Below, piece by piece: positions 37,434-46,369 of a stretch of 64,000 nt of DNA; positions within the stretch are counted from its first letter, which is position 1, and each line of letters opens with the position of its first letter. A program made the position numbers and the translations under genes. The stretch comes from Planctomycetota bacterium (GTDB lineage Bacteria; Planctomycetota; Phycisphaerae; Phycisphaerales; SM1A02): contig JADFSH010000001.1 of NCBI GenBank assembly GCA_022560875.1, positions 30,438 to 94,437 of the forward strand. Reading direction: 5' to 3'. A model generated the notes under the pieces. It ran no database searches. It saw nothing but the letters and a program-made list of their open reading frames with translations, and had not been told where the DNA came from.

Positions 37434-39857
37434 ATGAAGATAGTGTTCCTTTCAATTTGGGCCTTGGCGTTGAGTCGTCTCCTCACTCCGGCAGTTGCCC
37501 AAACCGGAGAGACTGACCGGGTGGCGGGGTTGCTAGCCTCTGACCTGATTCGGTCCGCCTTCATGGTATTGCAGGATGAAACGCTGACCGTTGAAATGAT
37601 CGAAGCCTCGGTCGTCCTCGTTGAGGAAGCTCTTGCCATACAACCGAACAATGCAGATGGATGGAGGATGATGCTCAGGGTCGCTTCGTCAGCAGATCGT
37701 GATGACTTGCGATTGCAAGCCATGCGGATCTTGTCCAGACTCGATCCCGAAGACGAAGTCGTACGACTGATGAGACTTACGGAAGCCATCGAGCGATTTC
37801 AGACCGTGGAATTACGAATCGATGCCTATCGCAGGATGCTGTCCAGTCGCAATCGCAGGCATCTGGGAGATGCTACAGTATCTCGCCTTGCCTTGGATCT
37901 AGCCCTCCTGTCCGAACGAATGGGCGATCTGGAAGCGTTCGGCAAATGGATTGGTGAAGCCACCATTCTGGACCCATCCAATCACCGGGCCGCCGCGCTG
38001 GCGACTGGGTTTTTTTCCTCCCAATCGAAAGATCCGTATGCCCGGGCTGAATTACTCTGCAATCAATTGCTTTCCGACCCCACGGATCTTGTTGTACAAG
38101 TGCAGCTTGTTGAGCTTCTTTTTTCCCGGGGTGCTTATGAGGCGGCGGAGCGTATTGGCAACCTCTTGCAGCAGGGAGCAGACATCGAGGGCCTTTGGCT
38201 GGACAATGACATGGTGGCGGATCTTGCCTCTATCCAATGGGCAAGAGGACAGACGGAAGCCGCACTGGAAATGGTTTCAGAAAGGCAGGCGGAACTTGAT
38301 CAGGTGTATCGGCAACAACTCGAGGAAGATCAGACCGATCTATTGGCGAATCAGCAGGCAAGTCTTGAACCTCCGAAGGAGCCTCTTCTGGCGACAATAT
38401 CCGCCGCGATACGCTCACGAAGCGGAAGTCACCAGGCGAGGATGTCATTCACCGGGGTACAGGAGGCCTACCGATTCGCCATCGCAGAAGCTCAAAGCAG
38501 TCAAATAGACAACGCAGAGCTTGCCCAACTCCATCTTATGCTCGCCTGGATCAGTCTTTGGCTGAGTGAAGACGTACAGCAAGCGGCACAATCGATTCGC
38601 AACGCCGATGAGTTGCTTAGCCTGACCGATGAGGCCCGGCGACGCTTTGAGGGATGGATTGCCCTGAGAAGCGGGGATTTTGAAGGTGCTGTCGGGATGC
38701 TGCAGCCCATCGCCGAACAGGATCCCGCCGCACGTCTTGGCCTTGCCCTGGCCCTTGTAAAGCAGAATCAGATTCGGAAAAGTGCGTTGAATTTTCTGAT
38801 CGTCGCCCGCGAGCAGCCCGGCACCTTGATGGGAGTGTGGGCGGTTGATTACCTGGCCGAGATACTCGGGCGGCGATTGGCCCTGTCCGATATCGCCGGT
38901 CGACTCAATGAACTCATCGATACCTTGCCGGAATCGCTGGATCGGTTTGTGAATGATCCCACCCTTGCCTTGTCCCTTCGTATCAGGCCGGAGAAACGTA
39001 TTTACGACGCGTTTGAACCGGTAATCGTGGAAGTGGAGATTCTCAACAACTCGAATTTTTCTTTTGCCGTCGATACGGAAGGGCCTGTTCAACCCCATGT
39101 GGTTTTGTTTCCATCCGTCAAATTGGTGAGTGAGCGTCAGTCCAGTCCGTTGGATCCCATTGTGCTGGATATCGATCGCGTATTGAGACTGAATCCGCGA
39201 CAGAGACTTATACTTCGGGTTGATCTGCGGCAACACAATGTCGGCGCGGTTCTCAACTCGCATCCACTGTCCGGAGCCAATGTAACGGTTTCCGGCATGA
39301 TCAACTTTCACGTCAGATCTGATGGTGCTCTCGAACCGGGACTTCTGGGTACCTCCGCCGTAACCCCGATCTTCAGGATCAATGGTGTGCGGACCACCGA
39401 TTCCTGGATCGAGCGGACCACAAATCTGGTCAATCGAGACATGGCCTCCGTTGATAGGGTGTCTCTCGCGTTATTGGGCCATCTTGCCGCCCTGCCGCTA
39501 AGCGTCGATGCTTCCCCTGTGCGAGCGCAATTGATCGAAGCGGCGAAGGCGAGCGTGATATCTTCATTCTCAAACCTGGACCCCATTTCCCAGGCCTGGT
39601 TGTTGGCGGTGCTTCCCGCCGGCCGGGTTGAAGAGCCGATTTTGAATATGGCCCGCAAGAGCAGCCATCGCCTCGTCAAGCTGATGTATCTGCTCTTTCA
39701 GAGAACGGATCTGAATGATCCCATGCTCGATGCGGCCCTGAGGGGGGATGATCAGGCCATACGTACGATCGCAAATATGATTCTCTCTACGGCCGAAGAC
39801 GACGTTATGGCGGGGGCGGTGCCGGGGGTTGTGCCGGATGATCGTGAAGACCGGTAG
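37434..39857 (+). CDS. Exported TPR-repeat protein
   Basis: About 807 residues. The start at 37434 (MKIVFLSIWALALSRLLTPAVAQ) gives a standard signal peptide; in-frame ATGs up to 37356 are possible. The N-terminal two-thirds consist of helical pairs in the tetratricopeptide style (VVLVEEALAIQPNNADGWRM, ATILDPSNHRAAALATGFFS, AYEAAERIGNLLQQGADIEG). From about 540 a beta-rich segment begins (RPEKRIYDAFEPVIVEVEIL) and the C-terminal part returns to helices. TPR proteins scaffold complexes; the partner is unknown. The next gene follows after six bases and encodes a membrane protein. Confidence 0.75.
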   Translation: MKIVFLSIWALALSRLLTPAVAQTGETDRVAGLLASDLIRSAFMVLQDETLTVEMIEASVVLVEEALAIQPNNADGWRMMLRVASSADRDDLRLQAMRILSRLDPEDEVVRLMRLTEAIERFQTVELRIDAYRRMLSSRNRRHLGDATVSRLALDLALLSERMGDLEAFGKWIGEATILDPSNHRAAALATGFFSSQSKDPYARAELLCNQLLSDPTDLVVQVQLVELLFSRGAYEAAERIGNLLQQGADIEGLWLDNDMVADLASIQWARGQTEAALEMVSERQAELDQVYRQQLEEDQTDLLANQQASLEPPKEPLLATISAAIRSRSGSHQARMSFTGVQEAYRFAIAEAQSSQIDNAELAQLHLMLAWISLWLSEDVQQAAQSIRNADELLSLTDEARRRFEGWIALRSGDFEGAVGMLQPIAEQDPAARLGLALALVKQNQIRKSALNFLIVAREQPGTLMGVWAVDYLAEILGRRLALSDIAGRLNELIDTLPESLDRFVNDPTLALSLRIRPEKRIYDAFEPVIVEVEILNNSNFSFAVDTEGPVQPHVVLFPSVKLVSERQSSPLDPIVLDIDRVLRLNPRQRLILRVDLRQHNVGAVLNSHPLSGANVTVSGMINFHVRSDGALEPGLLGTSAVTPIFRINGVRTTDSWIERTTNLVNRDMASVDRVSLALLGHLAALPLSVDASPVRAQLIEAAKASVISSFSNLDPISQAWLLAVLPAGRVEEPILNMARKSSHRLVKLMYLLFQRTDLNDPMLDAALRGDDQAIRTIANMILSTAEDDVMAGAVPGVVPDDREDR

Positions 39858-39863
39858 TTGATA

Positions 39864-40793
39864 ATGAATGATGACACCGCTCAAGATGGCCAGTCACACG
39901 ACCCTGTTCTGGGGAACATATCTCAACGTGGTCGCATCTGGCTGACTCGAGTAGGTATGTTGGTCGGGCTCTTACTGCTTATCGCAGCAATCCTCGTTAT
40001 CTGGGAGCGACGGGAATTAATTGGAGATGCCCTGGAAGCAGTACGACATCCTGCTCCACTTGACGTGGCGATTCTGCTGGGTTGCGTGGCGATCAACATC
40101 ATGCTGAGTGGTGTGGTCTTTCACCTTCTCATGCTGCGGTATGGGAAAGTAGGATTTTTCGAGATGCAGGCGCTGATTGCCTCGGCGACACTGTTCAATT
40201 ACCTGCCGCTTCGTCCCGGTCTGCTCGGACGCATTGCCTACCACAAGGCCGTGAACAACATTGCCGTGGTGGATTCCGCCAAGACTGTGTTCCAGGCGAT
40301 GCTGTGCAGCCTTCTGGTTGCGGGCTGGTTGGGAGTGGCGCTGGGAATCAGTCGGTGGCTCGACATCAGTATCTGGATCGGGGTGATTTTGCCTATGCCG
40401 ATTCTCCTCGGGAGCGGGTTATTCTCTACATGGCGGCTGTGGCTTTGGGCGCTCGGCGCCCGCTATATCGATTTGATGGTCTGGGCGGTTCGTTATTGGG
40501 TCGCATTCAAGCTTATCGGAGTGGACATCGCCCCGGCTACGGCCCTGGCTTGCGCCTGCATCGGAATGTTCACCATGCTCATACCTTTTTTCAGCAATGG
40601 ACTCGGATTGCGGGAATGGGCGATTGGCCTGACCGTGCCGCTCTTTGACGATCAGATCGTCCTGATGGAAATCGGCATGACCGCGGATCTGGTCAACCGG
40701 GCCGCCGAGGTGATGGGAGTGCTGGCGTTAGGATTGGTGGGGATAGGGTTGCTGTTGCTTAGCCGGAAGTTACATACAAAGGAAAAACCGTAA
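39864..40793 (+). CDS. UPF0104 / lysylphosphatidylglycerol synthase TM-region-like membrane protein
   Basis: About 309 residues, ATG at 39864 (TTG at 39858 is possible). Seven or eight membrane helices follow a short polar N-terminus. ASATLFNYLPLRPGLLGRIA and MLIPFFSNGLGLREWAIGLT correspond to the family's 'N..lP...GgelvR' and 'l....p..GglGvrE' motifs. This flippase-like fold occurs alone or fused to a synthetase; here no catalytic domain is present. It begins six bases after the TPR gene, so the two are likely co-transcribed; substrate unknown. Confidence 0.8.
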   Translation: MNDDTAQDGQSHDPVLGNISQRGRIWLTRVGMLVGLLLLIAAILVIWERRELIGDALEAVRHPAPLDVAILLGCVAINIMLSGVVFHLLMLRYGKVGFFEMQALIASATLFNYLPLRPGLLGRIAYHKAVNNIAVVDSAKTVFQAMLCSLLVAGWLGVALGISRWLDISIWIGVILPMPILLGSGLFSTWRLWLWALGARYIDLMVWAVRYWVAFKLIGVDIAPATALACACIGMFTMLIPFFSNGLGLREWAIGLTVPLFDDQIVLMEIGMTADLVNRAAEVMGVLALGLVGIGLLLLSRKLHTKEKP

Positions 40794-40812
40794 CCCTGAG
40801 CTATACCCGGGG

Positions 40813-41376
40813 CTACGGATCTTTCTCTATCCCCAGATCCTCGACAGTGAAGAGGGCATCGAAGGTGTAGCCCGCGGCTTCTACATTTTCCCGCGCTCCC
40901 TCCTGGCGGTCGATGGTGGCGATAATGGCGATGACCTTCGCCCCCTTCTCCTCGATGACCTTGGCCGCTTCGAGGACCTGTCCTCCGGTGGTGGCGATAT
41001 CCTCGAGGATGACAACCTTGTCGGTGGCTTCGAGCTTGCCCTCAAGCTGCTTGGCCGTGCCGTAGTCTTTTTTCTGGTTGCGAATGAACAGGCAGGGGAT
41101 GCCCGAAGCGATGGCGGCAGCGGAGACCAGGGGAATCCCCCCCAACTCCGCCCCTGCGAGTTTCGTAATACATTCCCCTTCAAGGGTCGCAATCCGCTCC
41201 GCAAACATCAACCCCAACGCATGAAGAATATCCGGCTGGGTCGAGAAGAGGTACTTGTCGATGTAGTAACTGCTCTTGCGACCGGAGCGTAAGGTGAACT
41301 CGCCGCGCAAGAGGGCGCACTCGGCGATGCGGGTAGCAAGCTGCTCGCGGGTCATGAGTGAAGTGGTCGTGGTCAT
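40813..41376 (-). CDS. pyrE: Orotate phosphoribosyltransferase
   Basis: Pyrimidine synthesis: orotate + PRPP to OMP. About 187 residues from ATG at 41376; other in-frame ATGs lie at 41397 and 41355. Family blocks: LLRGEFTLRSGRKSSYYIDK at the N-terminus, ITKLAGAELGGIPLVSAAAI, FIRNQKKDYGTAKQLEGKL (the flexible catalytic loop), and the PRPP-binding motif VVILEDIATTGGQ. In the PRPP motif the second acidic residue is followed by Ile-Ala instead of the usual Val-Val/Ile-Thr. It lies alone between convergent and divergent neighbours. Confidence 0.94.
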   Translation of the reverse strand: MTTTTSLMTREQLATRIAECALLRGEFTLRSGRKSSYYIDKYLFSTQPDILHALGLMFAERIATLEGECITKLAGAELGGIPLVSAAAIASGIPCLFIRNQKKDYGTAKQLEGKLEATDKVVILEDIATTGGQVLEAAKVIEEKGAKVIAIIATIDRQEGARENVEAAGYTFDALFTVEDLGIEKDP

Positions 41377-41456
41377 GGGTGGCATGTTACCAAGCAACTT
41401 CGGACTTCGTAGGTAGTGAATGCAAGTTTTCCGGTTCGACAGTCATTGGCTGACAT

Positions 41457-41485
41457 TTGACACTATGAAAACGAATTCTGACAAT
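41457..41485 (+). promoter_or_regulatory. Candidate sigma-70 promoter for the 41559 gene
   Basis: TTGACA at 41457-41462, a 17-base spacer, then GACAAT at 41480-41485 (four of six matches to TATAAT). A GAATT/AATTC inverted repeat overlaps the -10. A CACTGC-GCGA-GCAGTG hairpin at 41500-41515 lies downstream, in the expected leader, and a clear AAAGGAG at 41546-41552 precedes the start at 41559. Confidence 0.55.
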
Positions 41486-41558
41486 TCGTCTCCGTGGCAC
41501 ACTGCGCGAGCAGTGCAGTAAGAGAAACAGAACGCTTCCTTGACTAAAGGAGCTGGCC

Positions 41559-42152
41559 ATGGCTGTTGCGTTAATCGACTTGTGGATGCCGATTCTGGGT
41601 TCGGTGGTGGTGGTGTTCGTTGCGAGTTCTCTCGCCCACATGGTCCTCCCGCATCACCGGAAGGACTGGGGTAAGGCTCCCAACGAGGATGCGCTGCTGG
41701 ATTTCGTGCGTTCCAGTGACATCAAATCGGGGCAATATATGTTTCCCGGCTGTCAGAATTTCAATGAACTGAAGGATCCTGACGTAAAGAAGCGATACGT
41801 AGCAGGGCCGCACGGCACGTTGAGGGTCTGGGTGGGCATGCCGAATTTTGGCCGCAATCTCATCCTCACGTCCCTCCTTAATATTGTGATTGGCGTCTTC
41901 GTGGCGTATCTCGCGACGATTGCATTGAATCAGAGGGCCGATTTCAAGTCGGCGTTCCGATTCACTGGCATCGCCGCAGTCATGACGTATTGCCTGGGTT
42001 TTGTCGGCAACACCATCTGGTACGGCCAGCCGCTCAAGCCCTTCCTCAACGACCTTGCCGCTGGCATCGTCTTCGGCCTGCTCAGCGGCGCGGTTTTCGG
42101 TTTCCTTTGGCCCGCTCTGGATACGCCCGCGATACCTGCGATCGGCGGGTAA
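41559..42152 (+). CDS. Small membrane protein of unknown function
   Basis: 197 residues, start fixed by AAAGGAG eight bases ahead. One N-terminal helix (DLWMPILGSVVVVFVASSLA) is followed by a cytoplasmic-looking domain of about 70 residues (RKDWGKAPNEDALLDFVRSS, SGQYMFPGCQNFNELKDPDV) and three helices (LLNIVIGVFVAYLATIAL, GIAAVMTYCLGFVGNTIWYG, LAAGIVFGLLSGAVFGFLW). I do not recognise a named family; the shape recalls DUF1761-like proteins. It has the clearest promoter and ribosome site in this part of the window, suggesting strong expression. Confidence 0.75.
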   Translation: MAVALIDLWMPILGSVVVVFVASSLAHMVLPHHRKDWGKAPNEDALLDFVRSSDIKSGQYMFPGCQNFNELKDPDVKKRYVAGPHGTLRVWVGMPNFGRNLILTSLLNIVIGVFVAYLATIALNQRADFKSAFRFTGIAAVMTYCLGFVGNTIWYGQPLKPFLNDLAAGIVFGLLSGAVFGFLWPALDTPAIPAIGG

Positions 42153-42175
42153 GTCATTTGGAGGTGAGTTCGGAT

Positions 42176-43720
42176 TTATTCTCCCCCTCGCAGCCGTTGA
42201 CGGAGCTTTTCCTGCACCGCCTTCGCGTCGGCCCGACCTTGGCTCTGCGTCATAACCTCGCCCACGAGCCGGCCCAGTGCTGCATCCTTACCCGCTGCGA
42301 AATCGCTTGCCGCCTCGGGCTGGGTTTTGATCGCCGCGAGTGTCCATGCCTCAAGCTGGTCGTCGTCCTTCTCCTGAAGCAGATTCATTCGTTCAGCCAC
42401 AGTGTACGCGTCGTCCAAGATTCCCGGGTCACAGAGCAGGCCGAACAGCGTGTCCGCACCACTGGAGCCGATGGCCTGGGCGTCGCGAAGGATCACGATT
42501 TGTGCGACCTGTTGCGAGGAGATGCCCAATTTGTGAATTTCGCAATGACGCTCGTTGGCGCGTTTTCCCCCTGCATTGAGAAGCTGATTGGCGGACTGTT
42601 GGGCGGCATGCTTGCGGGTGGCGTTGGTCGGGTCGAGTTGGAGGAAAGTCTGGATACAGTCCTCGAAGAATACGGAAAGTTCACGATCATCGGTCAGGGT
42701 GAGAGCTTCCTCCAACGTCAAGCCGTAGTCCTCTCGGTATCGCGTGCGGCGAGGCATGGGAAGCTCGGGGAGGCAAGACGCCACCTCATCACGCCATGAC
42801 TCACTGATCTTGACCGGCACAAGATCGGGATCGGGAAAATACCGATAGTCGTGGGCTTCCTCTTTTGCCCGCTGAAGAAAGGTGACGTTCCGGGAATCGT
42901 CCCAGCCGTAAGTGCATTTTCGACCCGGAGCGTGCTCGATCCCGTCTCGTTGCCAGGCCTCAATCTGGCGCTGGTGTTCAAATTCAATCGCCCCTCGCAA
43001 TGACTTGAAGGAATTGAGGTTCTTGATCTCCACGATCGGGGTCGCCAGGGTCCGTCCATCCTTGAGTTCGATGATCACATTGATATTCGGCTCGAAACGC
43101 ATGTGCCCACGCTGCATGATTCCCTCGCTCACCTCAAGAAAGCGACAGATATTGCGAAGCTCACGGGCGAAAGTGACGCACTCCTGGGAGGTTTCAAAAT
43201 CCGGCTGGGTGACGATTTCCAGCAGGGGAGTGCCCGCCCGGTTGAGATCGATCAGCGTCCCGGCAAAGGGCAGGCCTCCCGGTAAATCATGGCTGAGCTT
43301 TCCCGCGTCCTCCTCAAGATGGGCGCGGATGATGTTGATTCTTCGGGTTCCTCCCTCGACGGAGTCAGATGGTATATCCAGAAACCCGTCTGAACAGATG
43401 GGCAGGTCGTACTGGCTTATCTGATATCCCTTGGGCAGATCAGGATAGAAGTAGTTCTTTCGATCCCATTTCGTGAACTCATTGATTGTGCAGTTCAGAG
43501 CAAAACCGACCATCATGGAAAGTTCAATCGCCCGGCGATTCATCACGGGAAGCGCGCCCGGCAGTCCGGCGACCACGGGATCGACAAGGGTGTTGGGTGG
43601 GGCGTCGTAGTAGTCGGGATGGGCGACATTCGCCGCTCGTGAGAACATCTTGGAGCGTGTGGAGAGTTCGACATGAATCTCCATACCGATCCGGAGGCGG
43701 GTTGAAACTATTTCTGACAT
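42176..43720 (-). CDS. gatB: Aspartyl/glutamyl-tRNA amidotransferase subunit B
   Basis: Kinase/amidase partner of GatCAB, which converts Glu-tRNA(Gln) and/or Asp-tRNA(Asn) to the correct amide. 514 residues from ATG at 43720 (43732 is also possible). Motifs: GMEIHVELSTRSKMFS, FALNCTINEFTKWDRKNYFY, PDLPKGYQISQYDLPI, LEEDAGKL with the His-rich replacement, DLNRAGTPLLEIVTQPDF. C-terminal helical and tail domains end ALGRLVGEVMTQSQGRADAK. gatA and gatC are elsewhere. Presence of GatB implies that at least one of GlnRS or AsnRS is missing in this organism, which is inference. Confidence 0.96.
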   Translation of the reverse strand: MSEIVSTRLRIGMEIHVELSTRSKMFSRAANVAHPDYYDAPPNTLVDPVVAGLPGALPVMNRRAIELSMMVGFALNCTINEFTKWDRKNYFYPDLPKGYQISQYDLPICSDGFLDIPSDSVEGGTRRINIIRAHLEEDAGKLSHDLPGGLPFAGTLIDLNRAGTPLLEIVTQPDFETSQECVTFARELRNICRFLEVSEGIMQRGHMRFEPNINVIIELKDGRTLATPIVEIKNLNSFKSLRGAIEFEHQRQIEAWQRDGIEHAPGRKCTYGWDDSRNVTFLQRAKEEAHDYRYFPDPDLVPVKISESWRDEVASCLPELPMPRRTRYREDYGLTLEEALTLTDDRELSVFFEDCIQTFLQLDPTNATRKHAAQQSANQLLNAGGKRANERHCEIHKLGISSQQVAQIVILRDAQAIGSSGADTLFGLLCDPGILDDAYTVAERMNLLQEKDDDQLEAWTLAAIKTQPEAASDFAAGKDAALGRLVGEVMTQSQGRADAKAVQEKLRQRLRGGE

Positions 43721-44030
43721 TGCCGCCATCATAACTGAGCAAGAGCCCTCATGACTGAGAGTACAAGTGGAAAGGTTCCAATTTCGACACTTGAAGTTCG
43801 GGGTGTAAAACAGATTTCAGAGATTCCTGCACAGCTTGCCCTTTAAATTGTGAGATACTAGTAGTAATATATTTTTGCACGCGAGAACCAGAGATAGGAA
43901 ACGATTCGTGCTAATGGAATTCCGCAGACGAGCCGATAGCGCACCCCACAATCTGCATAGACGTGCGCGAATCGCAACTGCTGATGATTCACGCCATGAC
44001 GAGCCTGTTGCAGATTCTGGAGATGACCCC
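43721..44030. other. Divergent region between gatB and the porin gene
   Basis: About 310 bases. The part around 43845-43885 is AT-rich (TTTAAATTGTGAGATACTAG, TAATATATTTTT) and is the best place for promoters, but no spaced -35/-10 pair stands out. A frame is open from 43875 into the porin gene, but the peptide it would add is Arg-rich and not conserved-looking, so it is treated as untranslated. Confidence 0.5.
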
Positions 44031-45290
44031 ATGAATAGGAAAAAGACTCTAAATTCAATCCTTGTCATTATGGCTTTACTGAACATCACCGCCCCCGCCA
44101 CGGGCCAGGCCGTAAGCGTTTCTGATGAGCCAGCAAGTTTGACCGAGGCGATCGGAGGCGGAAAAGTCGATATCAATCTGCGGCTGCGCTTCGAGTTCGT
44201 CGATCAGACCGGTCTCAAAGACGCCGCCGCGTTGACCGAGCGGATCCGCATTGGCTACGGAACCCTTCTCTACAACGGTTTTTCCTTCTACATAGACTTC
44301 GAGGATATCCGCGCTGCGGATGATGACAGCTACAACGCCGCGGGCCTGAACAACCGGGTCTCTCACGCTGTCATTGCCGATCCCGAGGATAGCGAGCTGA
44401 ATCAGCTCTATGTCAATTACACCTCAGAGAAATTTCCCTTCAAGGCGCGTCTGGGTCGTCAAAGGCTGAAGCTCGATGACGACCGGTTCGTGGGCAATGT
44501 GGGATGGCGTCAGAATGAGCAGACCTTTGACGCGGCCACCGTGTGGCTGACGCCAGGCGACAATTTCACCTTGTTGTACAGTTATGTCTGGGAGGTGAAC
44601 AGGATTTTCGGCCCCGGCGCCGGTCGGGATTTTGACTCCGAATCGCATCTCATCAACCTTTCCTATGACGGGCTGGACTGCGGGAAGATCACAGTCTTTG
44701 CGTACCTGCTCGATTTTGAAAACATGAACGTGACGCCGACGGGTCCGGCGAGTTCATCCGACACTCACGGAATTCGTTTCGAGGGAAGCCAGGAACTAAG
44801 CGAGGAATTCTCGCTTGCTTACACGCTTTCCTATGCCAACCAATCTGATGCCGGTGACAATGCCACGGATTATGATGCCGATTACTACTTCGGCCAGTTG
44901 TCCCTTACCAAGAAAGGAATCGGTACGATTGGCGTGGGATACGAGGTGCTCGGCAGTGACAATTCCATTGCCGCGTTTCAGACCCCGCTCGCCACGGGGC
45001 ATAAGTTCAACGGCTGGGCCGATGTGTTTCTCACCACGCCCGCCACAGGACTGGAGGATCTCTACTTTTTCGCCGCCGCTCCATTACCCTTTAACATCAA
45101 GGGACGTATCGTTTACCACATCTTCGAGGCCGACGAGGGAGGCGGCGATTATGGTGAAGAGATCGACCTCGTTCTGAGCAGGAAGATCAACGACAACTGG
45201 TCGGTAAAGGGCAAGTTCTCGGATTTCGATGGAGAACTCGGCTTCGCCGACCGAACAAAGTTCTGGCTTCAAACGACCTTTACGTTCTGA
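44031..45290 (+). CDS. Outer-membrane porin-like protein (alginate-export type fold)
   Basis: 419 residues from ATG at 44031, with GGAGA about eight bases ahead. Signal peptide MNRKKTLNSILVIMALLNIT...ATGQ. The mature protein is beta-rich with alternating hydrophobic residues and many aromatics: VDINLRLRFEFVDQTGLKDA, LYVNYTSEKFPFKARLGRQR, LDDDRFVGNVGWRQNEQTFD, DSESHLINLSYDGLDCGKIT. RIG.R.gL.y.pF..y..aed and 'GRQ' elements resemble alginate-export/porin families, and the last residue is Phe, as in most outer-membrane barrels. Supports a Gram-negative envelope. Substrate unknown. Confidence 0.82.
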   Translation: MNRKKTLNSILVIMALLNITAPATGQAVSVSDEPASLTEAIGGGKVDINLRLRFEFVDQTGLKDAAALTERIRIGYGTLLYNGFSFYIDFEDIRAADDDSYNAAGLNNRVSHAVIADPEDSELNQLYVNYTSEKFPFKARLGRQRLKLDDDRFVGNVGWRQNEQTFDAATVWLTPGDNFTLLYSYVWEVNRIFGPGAGRDFDSESHLINLSYDGLDCGKITVFAYLLDFENMNVTPTGPASSSDTHGIRFEGSQELSEEFSLAYTLSYANQSDAGDNATDYDADYYFGQLSLTKKGIGTIGVGYEVLGSDNSIAAFQTPLATGHKFNGWADVFLTTPATGLEDLYFFAAAPLPFNIKGRIVYHIFEADEGGGDYGEEIDLVLSRKINDNWSVKGKFSDFDGELGFADRTKFWLQTTFTF

Positions 45291-45359
45291 CGCAAATCAA
45301 GTGTTTCCCTGAATTCAAGAGCGGTTTCTCCCCGGGCGACTAGCGATCATGGCAAAGTA

Positions 45360-46275
45360 TTATCTCCGGCTTGTCTCAAAGTCCGCGACCATTTTGCCCG
45401 CCCGCCAGACCCGGACCGTGCCGTCCGACTCGCTCACGGTGAAGGCTATGCATTTGGTATTGGAGGTGATTCCCGCCGCCGCAGCGTGTCTCGACCCGAG
45501 CCCGGACGGTAATCCCTCACTCAACCCGGCCTCCGGCCGTTTCCACGACCCCGTTGCGCCGAATGATGATGGCCCCGTCAATCGTCGAGAATTCGCGGAT
45601 CGTTTCCCTCATTGCTTCATCCAGAATGTTGCGATCCTTCTCCGGATAACCCTTGAACGGATTGAGGATCATCTGTTCTGACTGCTCCAGGACATGGCGG
45701 TGATCGCCTACGATGAGCAGAGCGCCGATTTTCTTACCCTCCCGACCGTACTGGCCGAGATAAAGCGCGAGGCTGAGTACGCGGTGAAAAACCACCCGCT
45801 TGATGTGTTCGTCAATGGATGGCTGGTCGGTGGTGTTGAACAACTCGTATTCCGCCCCCAGCGACATCACCACCAGCGAATCAATCAGTGATCGATAGGG
45901 GCCGGTCAGAAAAACCGCGCAGTCGTTCATATCAATGAGTCGGTTTGATATGGTGATGATTGCGGCAAGCTTGACCTGGCCCATGCGATCAAGCTCGACG
46001 TTGGGCACCTCAATCGTGCCCATTGCTTTTTCCTGCAGCTTATCAATCCGCTTATGATCAATTTCATCACGAGCCATGAGTATCGTGTTGGGGGGAACGG
46101 CCTCCACGTCCGGCAGGGCGTCGATCGCCACCACGATTGCCCGGGCGCCAACCGCCTTCACCATCGTCGTCGCCGAACCCAGAAGAAGACGGGCAACCTT
46201 TGCCGGATCATCCATGAGGATAGGATAGGGAGATTGGGAAGATTCTGGGGGTGGAAGATTCCGGGGCTGAGACAT
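45360..46275 (-). pseudogene. Diadenylate cyclase (DisA_N domain; CdaZ/DacZ-like layout), frameshifted as sequenced
   Basis: The gene reads in frame from ATG at 46275 to a stop at 45517 (252 residues), and its missing end continues in the next frame to 45360. The first part has an alpha/beta N-terminal region (residues 30-150) and then the start of a diadenylate cyclase domain: GALLIVGDHRHVLEQSEQMI, NPFKGYPEKDRNILD, and the DGA site at 233-235. The other frame supplies LPSGLGSRHAAAAGITSNTK and VSESDGTVRVWRAGKM, the second catalytic block. Dropping one C of the CCC at 45525-45527 (plus strand) joins them as VETAGGRLSEGLPSGLGSRH, a normal family sequence of 304 residues. The break is either a sequencing/assembly error or a true one-base frameshift; the 252-residue product alone would lack a catalytic motif. 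Confidence 0.85.
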
Positions 46276-46369
46276 CGGCAGGTTTCTAACGGCCCTATGC
46301 TTTTATTCGAGTCCCTGGCTTCACCGGGTTGTATGAAAAGCAGGCTGACTGATGGGAGTTGACTGAATC

